From the NCBI GenBank assembly GCA_021800795.1, contig JAJYYO010000006.1:39589-103588 (forward strand): 64,000 nucleotides of DNA. Direction: 5' to 3'. The DNA is from Pseudomonadota bacterium (GTDB taxonomy: Bacteria > Pseudomonadota > Gammaproteobacteria > Burkholderiales > Gallionellaceae). A model generated the notes under the pieces. The model was not told where the DNA came from. It saw only the letters and a list, made by a program, of their open reading frames with translations, and made no database searches. This document shows positions 1-8,616 of the stretch, piece by piece. Position numbers and translations under genes: made by a program. Positions within the stretch are counted from its first letter, which is position 1; each line of letters begins with the position of its first letter.

Positions 1-1
1 C

Positions 2-268
2 AAGGACATCAGCGCGGGCAAGATCAAGATAGACCGCGCCTTTGTCGTCGCACTGCCTCACGACCGCCGCGCATTATCCGTGGTCAGGTCAATAGCCCGC
101 CTTGGCGAGGATCTGGGGATGCTGGTTGTTGCAGAAGGCGTTGAAAGCCAGGATCAGGTTGATTCCCTGCTGGATGCAGGCGTTCACATCATACAGGGTT
201 ATATTCACGCCCGCCCGATGCCGGAGGAGAGCCTCCTGGCATGGCTTATGAACAGGAAAAACACATGA
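2..268 (+). CDS. C-terminal part of an EAL-domain c-di-GMP phosphodiesterase (cut by window edge)
   Basis: Only the last 88 codons are present; the reading frame is open from base 2 to the TGA at 266-268. The visible segment carries late EAL-domain motifs: KIKIDRAFV (with the conserved Lys and Asp), VAEGVE, and QGYIHARPMP near the end. In active EAL enzymes the K and the E of AEGVE help position metal and the catalytic water, so this half looks catalytically competent. The EAL motif itself and any sensory domain lie outside the window. The stop overlaps the next gene's ATG (ATGA), which suggests co-translation with the HDOD protein. Confidence 0.85.
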   Translation, partial: KDISAGKIKIDRAFVVALPHDRRALSVVRSIARLGEDLGMLVVAEGVESQDQVDSLLDAGVHIIQGYIHARPMPEESLLAWLMNRKNT

Positions 269-1122
269 CACCCCCCTATTCCACAGTCGAGTCGCAACTG
301 GAAAGCTCTTTGTACAAAATCGGCATCCCGCCGCGCCCTGCCATACTCGACCGCATCCACGCGGAAATGCAGAAGGATGAACCCGACTTTAAACAACTAT
401 CCGACATCATCTCAGCCGATGTCGCCCTCTCGGCGAGCCTGATCAGCATCACCAACTCGCCCTACTTCGGTTTGCGCGGCCATGTGCATTCGACCCGGGA
501 GGCCATGATGGTACTGGGCCTTAATATCACCAGCAAGGCAATTGCCGGTATCGCCATGCGACACGCTTTCCCCCAGTCGCCGCACCTCGAACGTTTCTGG
601 GATGCCTCGGCCCGCATCGCACGGCTCTCCGGCTGGCTTGCACAGCGTATCACCAAACTGAGCGCCGACGATGCCTACACCTTCGGACTGTTCCGCGATT
701 GCGGCATACCGATACTGCTGTCCCATTTTCCCGAATACACCGGAATACTGAAAGAGGCCAACCACGACGCCGCCCGCAGTTTCACCGACATTGAGGACAT
801 TGTGTTGCCCACCAACCATGCCGTGGTAGGCTATGTGCTGGCACAAAACTGGTGGCTCTCCGACGAAACCATCCTGTCCATACGCCACCATCACAATGCG
901 GACATCCTGAGCACCCCTGCCATCCCGCCCTCGATGAACAGCCGACAGATGATCGCCATCGCACAACTGGCCGAACACCTGTTGCAGCAGCACTCAGGCC
1001 TCAGCATCACTCAGGAATGGGTCAAGCTGGGATCCGCCTGCCTGCATCTGCTCAGGCTCGCCGAAGACGACATAAAGAAACTTCTTGCGGAAGCAATCCC
1101 GGTAATCGAAGCCGAAAACTGA
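265..1122 (+). CDS. HDOD-domain signalling protein
   Basis: The protein is about 285 residues and is almost entirely an HDOD domain, a degenerate relative of HD phosphohydrolases that usually lacks the metal-binding His-Asp pair and acts as a signalling scaffold. The N-terminal half has the typical text IPPRPAILDRIH, ISADVALSASLI and NSPYFGL. A start at 241 is open in frame, but ATG 265 gives an ATGA overlap with the preceding EAL gene and has AGGA upstream, so 265 is preferred. Pairing with an EAL gene suggests a shared c-di-GMP or stress-signalling role; the exact partner is unknown. Confidence 0.85.
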   Translation: MTPPYSTVESQLESSLYKIGIPPRPAILDRIHAEMQKDEPDFKQLSDIISADVALSASLISITNSPYFGLRGHVHSTREAMMVLGLNITSKAIAGIAMRHAFPQSPHLERFWDASARIARLSGWLAQRITKLSADDAYTFGLFRDCGIPILLSHFPEYTGILKEANHDAARSFTDIEDIVLPTNHAVVGYVLAQNWWLSDETILSIRHHHNADILSTPAIPPSMNSRQMIAIAQLAEHLLQQHSGLSITQEWVKLGSACLHLLRLAEDDIKKLLAEAIPVIEAEN

Positions 1123-1124
1123 AT

Positions 1125-1355
1125 CTAAAACCGGACTTGTTGCATATACAGTTGCTCAACTTTGACGCGAGCCCACGGCGTCCTTCGCAAAAATTTCAAG
1201 CTGGATTTGATACTGGGATCATGGCTGAAGCAGCGCACCGGTACGGCGGCAGCCATGGCTTCCCAACCGATGTTCTCGGACAACTGCGTGACGATGGCCT
1301 CCAAAGTAACGCCTTCGGGCGGGGAACGGGGAACTGAATTTTTAATGGTATCCAT
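1125..1355 (-). CDS. VF530 family (DUF2132) DNA-binding protein
   Basis: This 76-residue protein matches the VF530 family almost end to end: GVTLEAIVTQL, a WEAMA helix, VRCFSHDPSIKSSLKFL, then RTPWARVKVE LY. The family is a small helical fold reported to bind DNA; its biological role is not established. It converges with the HDOD gene, whose stop lies two bases away, so each 3' end abuts the other. The start is the ATG at 1355, preceded on its strand by a weak purine stretch. Confidence 0.85.
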   Translation of the reverse strand: MDTIKNSVPRSPPEGVTLEAIVTQLSENIGWEAMAAAVPVRCFSHDPSIKSSLKFLRRTPWARVKVEQLYMQQVRF

Positions 1356-1481
1356 CCCGGCATTTTACAGGCGATTGCCCATCTTTGGCATTTGCAACGG
1401 GCTTCCTGAATTCCGGCCTGCGCCCGGAAAATCAGTTGAATCAATTACAGCATGAGTGAGCAGCGGGTAGCCACCTTGCGG

Positions 1482-2687
1482 CTAACTGCTGTACATGTAT
1501 TCCCGCGTGAGTGGCAATTGAATGGCCGCTGTATTTGTAAGCTTGCACGCGAGAACCTGATAGACATTTATCCAGCCATGGGAAAAAGCATGGGCGCAAC
1601 CTGCCAGATAGATTTCCCAGATACGAAACCGCCGTTCTCCAGCGACGGCGACCGCCTGGTCGCGGTTCGATTCGAGGCGACTGGCCCATTCGTGACAGGT
1701 GCGCGCATAATGACGCCGCAGCGACTCTACATCGGCCACCTCCAGTCCGGCCGCCGCCATTTCTTTCAACGCCAGACTAAGGTGCGGCAACTCTCCGTCA
1801 GGGAAAACGTATTGGTCGATAAATTCTCCAGCACCGGAGACGAGCTCCCGACTTTCCACATCGCTTGTGGTGATGCCATGGTTCAACACCAGGCCGTCGT
1901 CCGTCAGAAGCTTGCATATCTTGCCAAAATACATGGGAAGATTCTTCAATCCCACGTGCTCGAACATGCCGATACTCGCAATTTTGTCAAACACACCGTC
2001 GTCAGGCAAGTCGCGGTAATCGCGCAACTCAACCGTGCAGCGCTCCTGCAAACCTTCCGCCAGAATACGGCTTTGGACATACTCGAATTGGTTTTTCGAT
2101 AGGGTGATCCCAGTGGCAACTGCGCCATACTTCTTTGCCGCTCGCAGAATCAACGCCCCCCAGCCGCAGCCTATATCGAGAAAACGTTCGCCCGGTTTAA
2201 TCATCAGCTTGTTCAGAATATGATCCAGCTTCTGTTCCTGTGCCGTTTCCAGAGAGTCATCCTCGTGCCGGTAATAAGCGCATGAATAAACCATGTTTCG
2301 GTCAAGGAACATGGCATAGAAATCGTTCGAGACATCGTAATGATATTCGATAGCCTCGCGGTCTCGTCTGTGGCTGTGGTGCCTGAAGAAATGAAATCTT
2401 GCACGTTGGCTGGCAGCGACGCTGCTAACCAGACTTTCTGCGATTCTGAATATCTCGTGAATCGATCCCTCGACGCGTATGTGTCCATCCACAAATGCCT
2501 CGCCCAGCTTATTAAGGTCGGGCGGCGTAAAATACCGGAGCGCCGACAGCTTTGGGATATAGACCGTAACGGTGGGTTCAGCGGAAAGATTAAACTCGCG
2601 CCCGTTCCATAACACGACCCGCAACGGAATGATAAAGTTGGCAGGGATGCGTTTGAACAATTTTTCAAGGCGGTATTCAATAAACAT
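1482..2687 (-). CDS. cfa: Cyclopropane-fatty-acyl-phospholipid synthase
   Basis: The 401-residue length matches the family. It would transfer a methylene group from S-adenosylmethionine to the double bond of unsaturated acyl chains in membrane phospholipids, usually on entry to stationary phase or under acid stress. The SAM-binding glycine motif DIGCGWG is at residues 171-177 and the GMFEHVG active-site segment at about 240-246. The substrate-recognition text YHYDVSNDFY is near 116-124. The C-terminal helical part, with CAHAF and HGWINVYQ, is also typical. AAGGA lies about 7 bases before the ATG. It is transcribed alone. Confidence 0.93.
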   Translation of the reverse strand: MFIEYRLEKLFKRIPANFIIPLRVVLWNGREFNLSAEPTVTVYIPKLSALRYFTPPDLNKLGEAFVDGHIRVEGSIHEIFRIAESLVSSVAASQRARFHFFRHHSHRRDREAIEYHYDVSNDFYAMFLDRNMVYSCAYYRHEDDSLETAQEQKLDHILNKLMIKPGERFLDIGCGWGALILRAAKKYGAVATGITLSKNQFEYVQSRILAEGLQERCTVELRDYRDLPDDGVFDKIASIGMFEHVGLKNLPMYFGKICKLLTDDGLVLNHGITTSDVESRELVSGAGEFIDQYVFPDGELPHLSLALKEMAAAGLEVADVESLRRHYARTCHEWASRLESNRDQAVAVAGERRFRIWEIYLAGCAHAFSHGWINVYQVLACKLTNTAAIQLPLTREYMYSS

Positions 2688-2826
2688 TGCGATCCTTAAC
2701 CTGCGATGCGGACGCCCTGACGTGCCAGGGCAAAGCCGTTATTATTTCTGCCAGGCGCAGTCAGGTCAGGCACAGGAGTCACCCACTGCGACTTCATGGG
2801 CCCATCGCCTTTCCCATACATTCATG

Positions 2827-2859
2827 ACGGTATCCCGATATTCCGGTTTAACGATCGAT
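2827..2859. repeat. 33-base near-identical copy of an internal segment of the pal-like gene
   Basis: Bases 2827-2859 match 4889-4921 with a single difference. The second copy is coding sequence of the Pal-like lipoprotein (SIVKPEYRDTV on the minus strand). The copy here lies in the 285-base gap between cfa and the htrA-type gene and is in no convincing reading frame; sequence on both sides does not continue the match. It looks like a scar of a partial duplication or recombination. No other gene is visible in the gap 2688-2972. Confidence 0.7.
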
Positions 2860-2972
2860 AGTCGCCCTGGTGTCCTCGTAAGAGCCAGATCGACGACTTA
2901 CTTCTTAACGTCATTACCGGCACCGGCTGAGTGAAAATACTTTCACATTCAGCTTCACCTCATCTCGCCCTC

Positions 2973-4496
2973 TCATTTCAATTGAATCACAACAAACAGG
3001 CTTGCACCGTTGCGTTTAACGAGGAGCAGTGTGCGATTCGGTGACTTGCCAAGCGCATTCTGAAGGTCGCTGACGTTAATAATCGGCTCGCGATTGGCTT
3101 CTACTATGAGATCGCCGACCTGTAGGTTTGCCATTGATGCGGGACTTTCCAGGTCAACGCCTGAGATGAGCACCCCCTTCTCACCTTGCAGGTCGAATTG
3201 CATGGCCAGTTCCGGCGTCAGCGTCTGCACGCTCAGGCCAAGCTTGGCCAATTGATCTGCCGCCTTGCCGAACGGCTTGGACGTCGTAGTCGTTTCGGCG
3301 GTCAACTTGCCGATTGTCGCGCTGAATGTTCGCTCCTTGCCGTCCCGGATCACATCGATCTTGACGCCGCTGCCAGGCGCAGTCGCCGCAACGAGATTGC
3401 GCAGTTGCCGCGTATCTCGCACCTCCTTGCCATCCAGGCGCACAATGACATCGCCAGCCTTTAGCCCGGCTTTTTCCGCCGGGGAATCCTTGTTGACCTG
3501 CGACACAAGCGCACCCTTTGTGTCTGGCAAATGAAACTGATCGGCCAGTTCCTTGTTGAGGTCTTGAATAACAATCCCCAGCATGCCGCGAGTAATTTCT
3601 TCGCCCTTGATCAGGGTAGGCAACATGGCCTTGATCATGTTTGAAGGAATGGCGAAGCCCACGCCAGCAGATTGACCCTCGCCGCCGAAACTCGCGCCGC
3701 CGGTGGCGATGGCGCTATTCATGCCGACAACTTCACCCCGCATGTTGACGAGCGGTCCTCCAGAGTTGCCGGGGTTGATCGGCGCGTCGGTCTGAAGAAA
3801 ATCCTCATAAGCTGCGATACCCACATCCGAGCGTCCTTTTGCGCTGATAATACCGCTGGTGACGGTCTGCACAAGCCCAAATGGTGCGCCTACCGCCATC
3901 ACAAGATGGCCGACTTCCAGGGCATCTGAATTGCCCAACTCTACGATTTGCAAATCGTTTGGGACATCGCCCGTTATTTTTATGATCGCAACATCCGTCT
4001 TCGGATCAACCCCTATAATTTTGGCATCGAAGCTGCGCTTGTCAGCGAGTTGCACCTTAATCTTGTCCACATTGCTTATAACGTGGTAGTTGGTCAGGAT
4101 ATAGCCCTGCTTGTCAAGAATCATCCCCGACCCCATGCCGCTCTGTGGAACTCTGAACTCTTTGGGTTGGCTATGGAGCTTCGGCTGCTGCCCAAAAAAC
4201 TGATTGAAAAAATCATCGCCAAATGGGAAGGCAAACGGAAATCCCTGGGATTGGATTGTCACTGTTTTTTCCGAATATACGCTGACGACCGCCGGTTTAA
4301 TGTGCCTGGCCACTGCAGCGAACGCCATCCCGAGTTGCTCTGCCGGAGCGATTACGGATACGCTGATGGAACCGGGAGCGGTGTACTTTGCAACGGGCGA
4401 CTGGGTGGATCCCATGGTCGAGAGCAGGACGGCTGCAACGAATATTGCAATTCCGGCAGTGATGCCGATTGCACGCGATGCCTTGGAGATGTTCAT
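2973..4496 (-). CDS. Do-family periplasmic serine protease (DegP/DegQ/MucD type)
   Basis: This 507-residue HtrA protease would degrade or refold misfolded envelope proteins. An N-terminal hydrophobic segment at about residues 9-27 serves as signal or membrane anchor. The trypsin-like catalytic triad is visible: His138 in TNYHV, Asp168 in DPKTDVAI and Ser245 in NPGNSGGPL. Two PDZ domains follow (about 300-385 and 415-505), each with a GDVIV or GDLIV core. A Gly/Phe-rich insert at 84-103 matches the Do-family Q-linker region. AAGGA precedes the ATG. The next gene upstream is a Pal-like lipoprotein on the same strand, 121 bases away. Confidence 0.92.
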   Translation of the reverse strand: MNISKASRAIGITAGIAIFVAAVLLSTMGSTQSPVAKYTAPGSISVSVIAPAEQLGMAFAAVARHIKPAVVSVYSEKTVTIQSQGFPFAFPFGDDFFNQFFGQQPKLHSQPKEFRVPQSGMGSGMILDKQGYILTNYHVISNVDKIKVQLADKRSFDAKIIGVDPKTDVAIIKITGDVPNDLQIVELGNSDALEVGHLVMAVGAPFGLVQTVTSGIISAKGRSDVGIAAYEDFLQTDAPINPGNSGGPLVNMRGEVVGMNSAIATGGASFGGEGQSAGVGFAIPSNMIKAMLPTLIKGEEITRGMLGIVIQDLNKELADQFHLPDTKGALVSQVNKDSPAEKAGLKAGDVIVRLDGKEVRDTRQLRNLVAATAPGSGVKIDVIRDGKERTFSATIGKLTAETTTTSKPFGKAADQLAKLGLSVQTLTPELAMQFDLQGEKGVLISGVDLESPASMANLQVGDLIVEANREPIINVSDLQNALGKSPNRTLLLVKRNGASLFVVIQLK

Positions 4497-4617
4497 GGAT
4501 GTCCTTTAGTAAATCAGATCGGTACGGACTTACCTCGCATAACAGTTCGTGCCTTGCATCTGAGAATCAGTTCTTTTTGCCTTGCGTGACATCATGAGTT
4601 GAACAGCCGGGTTCAGT

Positions 4618-5148
4618 TTATGGATTCAGATTGTGATCAAAATCAACCCGTCGATTCTCTTTCCAGCATTCTTCTGCATGGCAAGTAAGGCGCGGCTTTT
4701 CTTCTCCAAAGCTCACCGTCTTCATCTGGATCGCATAAACACCCAATATTTCCAGCGTCTTACGAACAGCTGTGGCACGCCTGTCGCCTAATGCGAGGTT
4801 GTATTCGCTACTACCGCGTTCATCGCAATTGCCTTCCAATGTCACGGTATCATTGCCGTGAGACTTGATGAAATCAGCCTGCTGTTGTACGGTATCCCGA
4901 TATTCCGGCTTAACGATCGATTTATCAAAGTCAAAATAGACGCTCTTATTTTTAAGGTCTTGCAGTTGTTCAGCCAACTTCCTGGCGCTGATCTCTGCTT
5001 GTGACGGAATTGCGGTTTGAACTGCTGCAGGCGGCTGTACCGCAGGCTTTGTTTCAGGCTGTGCGGCCTGAGGCGGGCTCGTCTTGGGGGTGGAGGCGCA
5101 TGCGGCAAGCACCAGGCAAGCCGCGATAACTGTCATTAAATTTTTCAT
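4618..5148 (-). CDS. pal: Pal-like peptidoglycan-associated OmpA-family lipoprotein
   Basis: The product is a 176-residue lipoprotein. The first residues form a lipoprotein signal with lipobox LAAC; a Pro/Ala-rich linker follows, then an OmpA C-terminal domain that binds diaminopimelate of peptidoglycan (VYFDFDKS, EGNCDERGSSEYNLALG, RRA). The frame is open 13 codons further upstream, but the ATG at 5148 gives the signal peptide directly and has AGGA in front. No tolB or other tol genes are adjacent, so this may be a paralogue, not the main Pal. The terminal text CHAEECWKENRRVD contains two cysteines, which is usual for Pal. Confidence 0.85.
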   Translation of the reverse strand: MKNLMTVIAACLVLAACASTPKTSPPQAAQPETKPAVQPPAAVQTAIPSQAEISARKLAEQLQDLKNKSVYFDFDKSIVKPEYRDTVQQQADFIKSHGNDTVTLEGNCDERGSSEYNLALGDRRATAVRKTLEILGVYAIQMKTVSFGEEKPRLTCHAEECWKENRRVDFDHNLNP

Positions 5149-5266
5149 GTCCTGGCTCTCCCGTGTCAAGAGTTTGGTGTAGCCCACCTTGGTTCATTGT
5201 TCTGATACTGACGAAGCTGCGGCCAGCATTTGCATATTGTCAACGATCATCGTTTGAGGCAACACG

Positions 5267-5707
5267 TCACTGCTTCGGCGTGCCCTTCCAGTGAAAATAC
5301 AGGTCTTTGCCTTCCTTGCCACTCAACGTAACCTCCTGTGACTCGGTCATCCCCTTGAAGCGCGCGCTAATCTTGTACTTGCCGTTAGGCAGCATCACGT
5401 AGAGCATCGGTCCCGCGTTGGATAGCTCAAAAACAGAATTACCCCTGGCGTCGGAAATAACGACCGAAACATCGGCGGTAAACTCTCCATCCTTGCGTTC
5501 GGAAAAAATCAGGCGCAGCGGAAACTCATGTGCGGTACGGTGCATAAAGTCCACTTCGTCTTTGCCGATACCTCCGTTGAGGTAAGTCTTTCCCATAAAG
5601 GTCTGCGCGACAACCGGCTCGCCAGCCTGCTCATTTGCCGCCACCGGAACAGATGCTGCAAGGGTTGCGCCTATCAGTGCGGCAAATAGAATTGAATGAG
5701 TTTTCAT
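5267..5707 (-). CDS. Small exported protein of unknown function
   Basis: This 146-residue protein has a clear cleavable signal peptide (hydrophobic core LFAALIGATLAA, predicted cut after VAA). The mature part looks beta-rich: VSVVISDARGNSVFEL, then a segment ending LPNGKYKISARFKG, which resembles carboxypeptidase-regulatory-like or bacterial Ig-like folds in which a polypeptide chain caps a beta sandwich. I do not recognise a specific family. A strong ribosome site (GGAGG) sits about 9 bases before the ATG. It lies between the Pal-like gene and the SAP/Hsp20 pair on the same strand, so an envelope-stress role is possible but unproven. Confidence 0.7.
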   Translation of the reverse strand: MKTHSILFAALIGATLAASVPVAANEQAGEPVVAQTFMGKTYLNGGIGKDEVDFMHRTAHEFPLRLIFSERKDGEFTADVSVVISDARGNSVFELSNAGPMLYVMLPNGKYKISARFKGMTESQEVTLSGKEGKDLYFHWKGTPKQ

Positions 5708-5775
5708 GATGTTTTTCCTCCAGTAAAATTAGGCGGCAAACGTTGTATTACACATAAATAAACTGATGCACACAA

Positions 5776-5892
5776 CTATTTCCTGCATGATCCCGACTGG
5801 CGGCAAGCGCCTTTTGTAAATTCATTAAAACGATTCAGACGTTTCGACACTTCTTCGAGTTCTTTGATTGGATTCCATTTAGCCAGATTCAT
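5776..5892 (-). CDS. 38-residue remnant or mini-protein with an Hsp20 N-terminus
   Basis: The first 22 residues, MNLAKWNPIKELEEVSKRLN and on, look like the start of a small heat-shock protein (the usual W-[ND]-P-[FIL]-[RK]-E-L-E pattern). The alpha-crystallin domain is absent; the frame ends after a short basic Cys-containing tail, FTKGACRQSGSCRK. Its ATG overlaps the stop of the SAP gene (ATGA, 5889-5892), so it is placed for translational coupling. Either it is a truncated hsp20 pseudogene whose tail is fortuitous, or a retained micro-protein. The overlap and clean frame argue against pure noise. Confidence 0.5.
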   Translation of the reverse strand: MNLAKWNPIKELEEVSKRLNRFNEFTKGACRQSGSCRK

Positions 5893-6095
5893 GATGGCAC
5901 TCCCGCACCGGCGGCAGCAAAACAATCTTCACGCCAGCTACAATCCGATTGATCGCACTCTCCGCTGGTGGCTGTACCATAACAATCAAAGTTGCCTTCC
6001 TCCAGTTGAATTGATTTAATCAGTTCGAGTTTTGAGAGCTTGCCAGGATAAATATCGTGCGATTTGGCAATGCCGCGTATCACTTCCATTTTCAT
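5889..6095 (-). CDS. Small SAP-domain, Cys-rich protein
   Basis: The product is 68 residues. Residues 3-32 form a SAP/Rho-N-like helix-turn-helix (VIRGIAKSHDI, then GKLSKLELIKSIQ), a fold that commonly contacts nucleic acid. The C-terminal half carries four cysteines in FDCYG, GECDQSDCSW and EDCFA, which could bind metal or form a redox site. This two-part architecture occurs in short bacterial proteins of unknown role. AAGGA precedes the ATG at 6095. It overlaps the Hsp20-like mini-gene downstream by four bases. Confidence 0.75.
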   Translation of the reverse strand: MKMEVIRGIAKSHDIYPGKLSKLELIKSIQLEEGNFDCYGTATSGECDQSDCSWREDCFAAAGAGVPS

Positions 6096-6244
6096 GACTG
6101 TTTCCTTGTAAGATTAAAACTCCAAACAACGATGCGAAAATTATGCGCTGATTAACTCAGAAAACGCCATAGGCGGATGCTGATTTTTCTATAGGGAAAA
6201 CGCCCAGTTAAAATCAGAATTTACCGTCTTAACACTGTGATAAT

Positions 6245-6487
6245 TTGCTGCTATTGTGCGCCATCTGTTTTCTGGCTGCCGAAAATCTGATGCTCGCAGC
6301 CTGTGCCATCGGGCTGGGCAGTTGCGTCATCGGTTCTTCCGTTGCTGCGCTGAACACGCCGGAAGTAAAAACAAAACTCGGCATTCCGGCTGAATTTAAT
6401 GCAGTGGCACCGATCATCGTGGGAGTGCCCGCCGGCGTAACACCAGCCACTTCAAGAAAGGAACCATTGATTCTCGCCTGGGTATAA
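6245..6487 (+). pseudogene. C-terminal fragment of a nitroreductase-family protein
   Basis: The frame reads AAENLMLAACAIGLGSC, then GIPAEFNAVAPIIVG and a terminal RKEP segment, the usual last third of FMN-dependent nitroreductases, where this text forms part of the dimer and flavin site. The N-terminal two thirds are missing: an in-frame TAA at 6230 lies just upstream and no compatible sequence is seen before it. The only start is a TTG without a good ribosome site. It is best read as a decayed gene remnant upstream of the deacetylase gene. Confidence 0.7.
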
Positions 6488-6556
6488 TTGCAGCTCACTG
6501 CCGGTTCTGGCCGGACAGGGCAAAACGACGATTCAGAATATAGAAACCGGGCTGAG

Positions 6557-7348
6557 ATGAAAAAAATATGGCATGGCTGGCTGCTTGCTTTTCTGCTCGC
6601 TCAGCCGGTTGGATTTGCATGCAGCGCAGAACCTGCTGGAAACGATATTGCCGTGCCCATTCTGGTCTACCATCGCTTCGGGCCGGTGGTGGCAGACGCA
6701 ATGACCGTCAGAACGTCGGTTTTTGCATCCCACCTTGAATACCTCAGGACAAATGGTTACACCGTGATTCCTTTGCGGCGCCTGACAGCCTATCTGACTG
6801 GCGATGCGCCTCCTCCACCCGCCCGCTCTGTCGTGATTACCGCTGATGACGGGCATAAATCGGTTTTTACCGATATGTTTCCGCTCATCAGTCGTTACCA
6901 TGTCCCGGTCACTTTGTTTATCTACCCCTCGGCCATTTCCAACGCACACTATGCGATGACGTGGCAGCAGTTGCGCGAGATGCAAAACAGCGGCCTCGTC
7001 GACATCCAATCGCACACGTATTGGCATCCCAACTTCAAAAAGGAAAAAATTCGCCTTGAAGCGAATGACTATGAAAAATTTGTCCAAATGCAGATGAGCA
7101 AGTCAAAAGAGGTTCTGGAACAACGGCTGAAAATCCATGTCGACATGCTTGCCTGGCCATTTGGCATTTATGACGACGATCTGATGAGTGCTGCCAGACA
7201 GACCGGCTATCTCGCCGGTTTCACGCTGGAAAGGCGCACGGCTGACCGTTCGGACAACCTGATGGCTTTGCCTCGTTATCTGATGACTGATCGGGTACAG
7301 CTTGAAAAGCTGCTCTCTTCACCACAACCTTCCAACAGGACACCGTGA
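6557..7348 (+). CDS. Polysaccharide deacetylase (CE4 / NodB-like), exported
   Basis: This 263-residue enzyme would remove acetyl groups from an amino sugar polymer, possibly peptidoglycan or a poly-N-acetylglucosamine. The frame opens at 6488, but ATG 6557 starts a normal signal peptide (WLLAFLLAQPVGFACS). After VPILVYHRFG come the CE4 metal motifs: ITADDGHKS (first Asp pair; most relatives have TFDDG) and QSHTYWHPN (the His-x3-His pair). LAWPFGIYDDD is the third conserved block. Its stop overlaps the next gene's GTG by four bases, so it forms an operon with the DUF4015 hydrolase and the NamZ fusion. Confidence 0.88.
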   Translation: MKKIWHGWLLAFLLAQPVGFACSAEPAGNDIAVPILVYHRFGPVVADAMTVRTSVFASHLEYLRTNGYTVIPLRRLTAYLTGDAPPPPARSVVITADDGHKSVFTDMFPLISRYHVPVTLFIYPSAISNAHYAMTWQQLREMQNSGLVDIQSHTYWHPNFKKEKIRLEANDYEKFVQMQMSKSKEVLEQRLKIHVDMLAWPFGIYDDDLMSAARQTGYLAGFTLERRTADRSDNLMALPRYLMTDRVQLEKLLSSPQPSNRTP

Positions 7349-8616
7349 AAAATCTCAAATGCCTTTTTCTCGTTTTGTTTTTGGCCGCGCTGAGTCCTGC
7401 GGGTGCTGCGAACTATAGCGGCAGCGTCATCGATGCCGCCACCAATAAGCCGATCGAAGGCGCTTTTGTCACACTCGGCAACAGCGTTGTACGCACCGAC
7501 CGGAGCGGAAAATTTCAAATGGAAGGCAGTGACGATGCGCTCGGCATCAGGGCTTACGGGCACATGCGGCGGACTGCAAAAACAAGCGCCCTGAGCGATG
7601 GCGCCCCCGTTGCGCTGAACCCTTTTACACCCAAGGCACTCTATCTTTCGCTGCTTGGCATTGGCAATAAACAATTGCGTGAATCGGCGCTGAGTCTCAT
7701 TGCGGACACCGAGCTCAACTCTCTGGTAATCGATCTGAAGGATGACATGGGCCGAGTCGCCTTCAGGAGCGAGACGCCTCTTGCAACGGAAATCGGCGCA
7801 CAAAAAACGCTTACCATCAAGAATATGAGTGCGCTGGTGGGCAATCTGCATGAAAAAGGGATCTATCTCATCGCCAGAATCGTCGTTTTTAAAGATGATC
7901 CGCTTGTCATGGCAAAACCCGAACTTGCCATCAGAACTGCGGGCGGGGAAATCTGGAGGGACAGAGAGGGGCTGGCATGGAGCAATCCTTACAGCAAGAC
8001 TGCCCGGGACTACAACATCGATCTGGCGGTTGAGGCGGCGCGCGCCGGTTTTGATGAAATCCAGTTTGACTACGTCAGATTCCCCGATGCGCCCGGGCTC
8101 GCCTACTCAACGCCGAACACCGAAGAAAACCGGGTCGCTGCCATTTCAGAATTTCTTAATGAGGCGAGGAAAAGGCTGACCCCCTATAACGTTTTTCTCG
8201 CAGCGGACATCTTCGGATATGCTGCCTGGAATACCAACGATACTTACATAGGCCAGAAACTGGAGAGCTTACCTTCAATTTTGGATTATATTTCCCCCAT
8301 GCTCTATCCCTCCGGATTTCAGTTCGGCATTCCGGGCTATCCTGATCCGGTACATCATCCGCGCGAAATCGTCTATTTTTCCCTTGAAAAGGCGATACAG
8401 CGCACCAAGTTGCCGGGAATACGCTTCAGGCCATGGCTACAGGCATTCCGCGACTACGCTTTTGACAGGACGCCGTTCAAAGGAGAACAAATCCGGGCAC
8501 AGATTGATGCAGCCGACAGCGTCGGCAGCGACGGATGGATGTTGTGGAATCCGCACAATATTTACACACGAGAAGGCCTGCTACCCAAATCCCCCGCTGT
8601 TTTGCAGACCAAGTGA
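7345..8616 (+). CDS. Putative glycoside hydrolase (DUF4015 family), exported
   Basis: This 423-residue protein has a signal peptide (LFLVLFLAALSPAGA), a short carboxypeptidase-regulatory-like beta domain at about residues 22-85, and a TIM-barrel-like DUF4015 domain. Characteristic text includes LNSLVIDLKDDMGRV, GIYLIARIVVFKDDP, GFDEIQFDYVRFPD and DYISPMLYPS; acidic residues in the DYVRFPD and ADIFGY segments are the likely catalytic ones. Substrate specificity cannot be read from the sequence. Translation begins at GTG 7345 inside the deacetylase stop (GTGA), and its own stop overlaps the next GTG the same way. Confidence 0.85.
   Translation: MKNLKCLFLVLFLAALSPAGAANYSGSVIDAATNKPIEGAFVTLGNSVVRTDRSGKFQMEGSDDALGIRAYGHMRRTAKTSALSDGAPVALNPFTPKALYLSLLGIGNKQLRESALSLIADTELNSLVIDLKDDMGRVAFRSETPLATEIGAQKTLTIKNMSALVGNLHEKGIYLIARIVVFKDDPLVMAKPELAIRTAGGEIWRDREGLAWSNPYSKTARDYNIDLAVEAARAGFDEIQFDYVRFPDAPGLAYSTPNTEENRVAAISEFLNEARKRLTPYNVFLAADIFGYAAWNTNDTYIGQKLESLPSILDYISPMLYPSGFQFGIPGYPDPVHHPREIVYFSLEKAIQRTKLPGIRFRPWLQAFRDYAFDRTPFKGEQIRAQIDAADSVGSDGWMLWNPHNIYTREGLLPKSPAVLQTK

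Noticed and set aside
1405..1435. TTCCGG/CCGGAA hairpin as a terminator for cfa
   Set aside because: The stem is short and no T-run follows on the minus strand.
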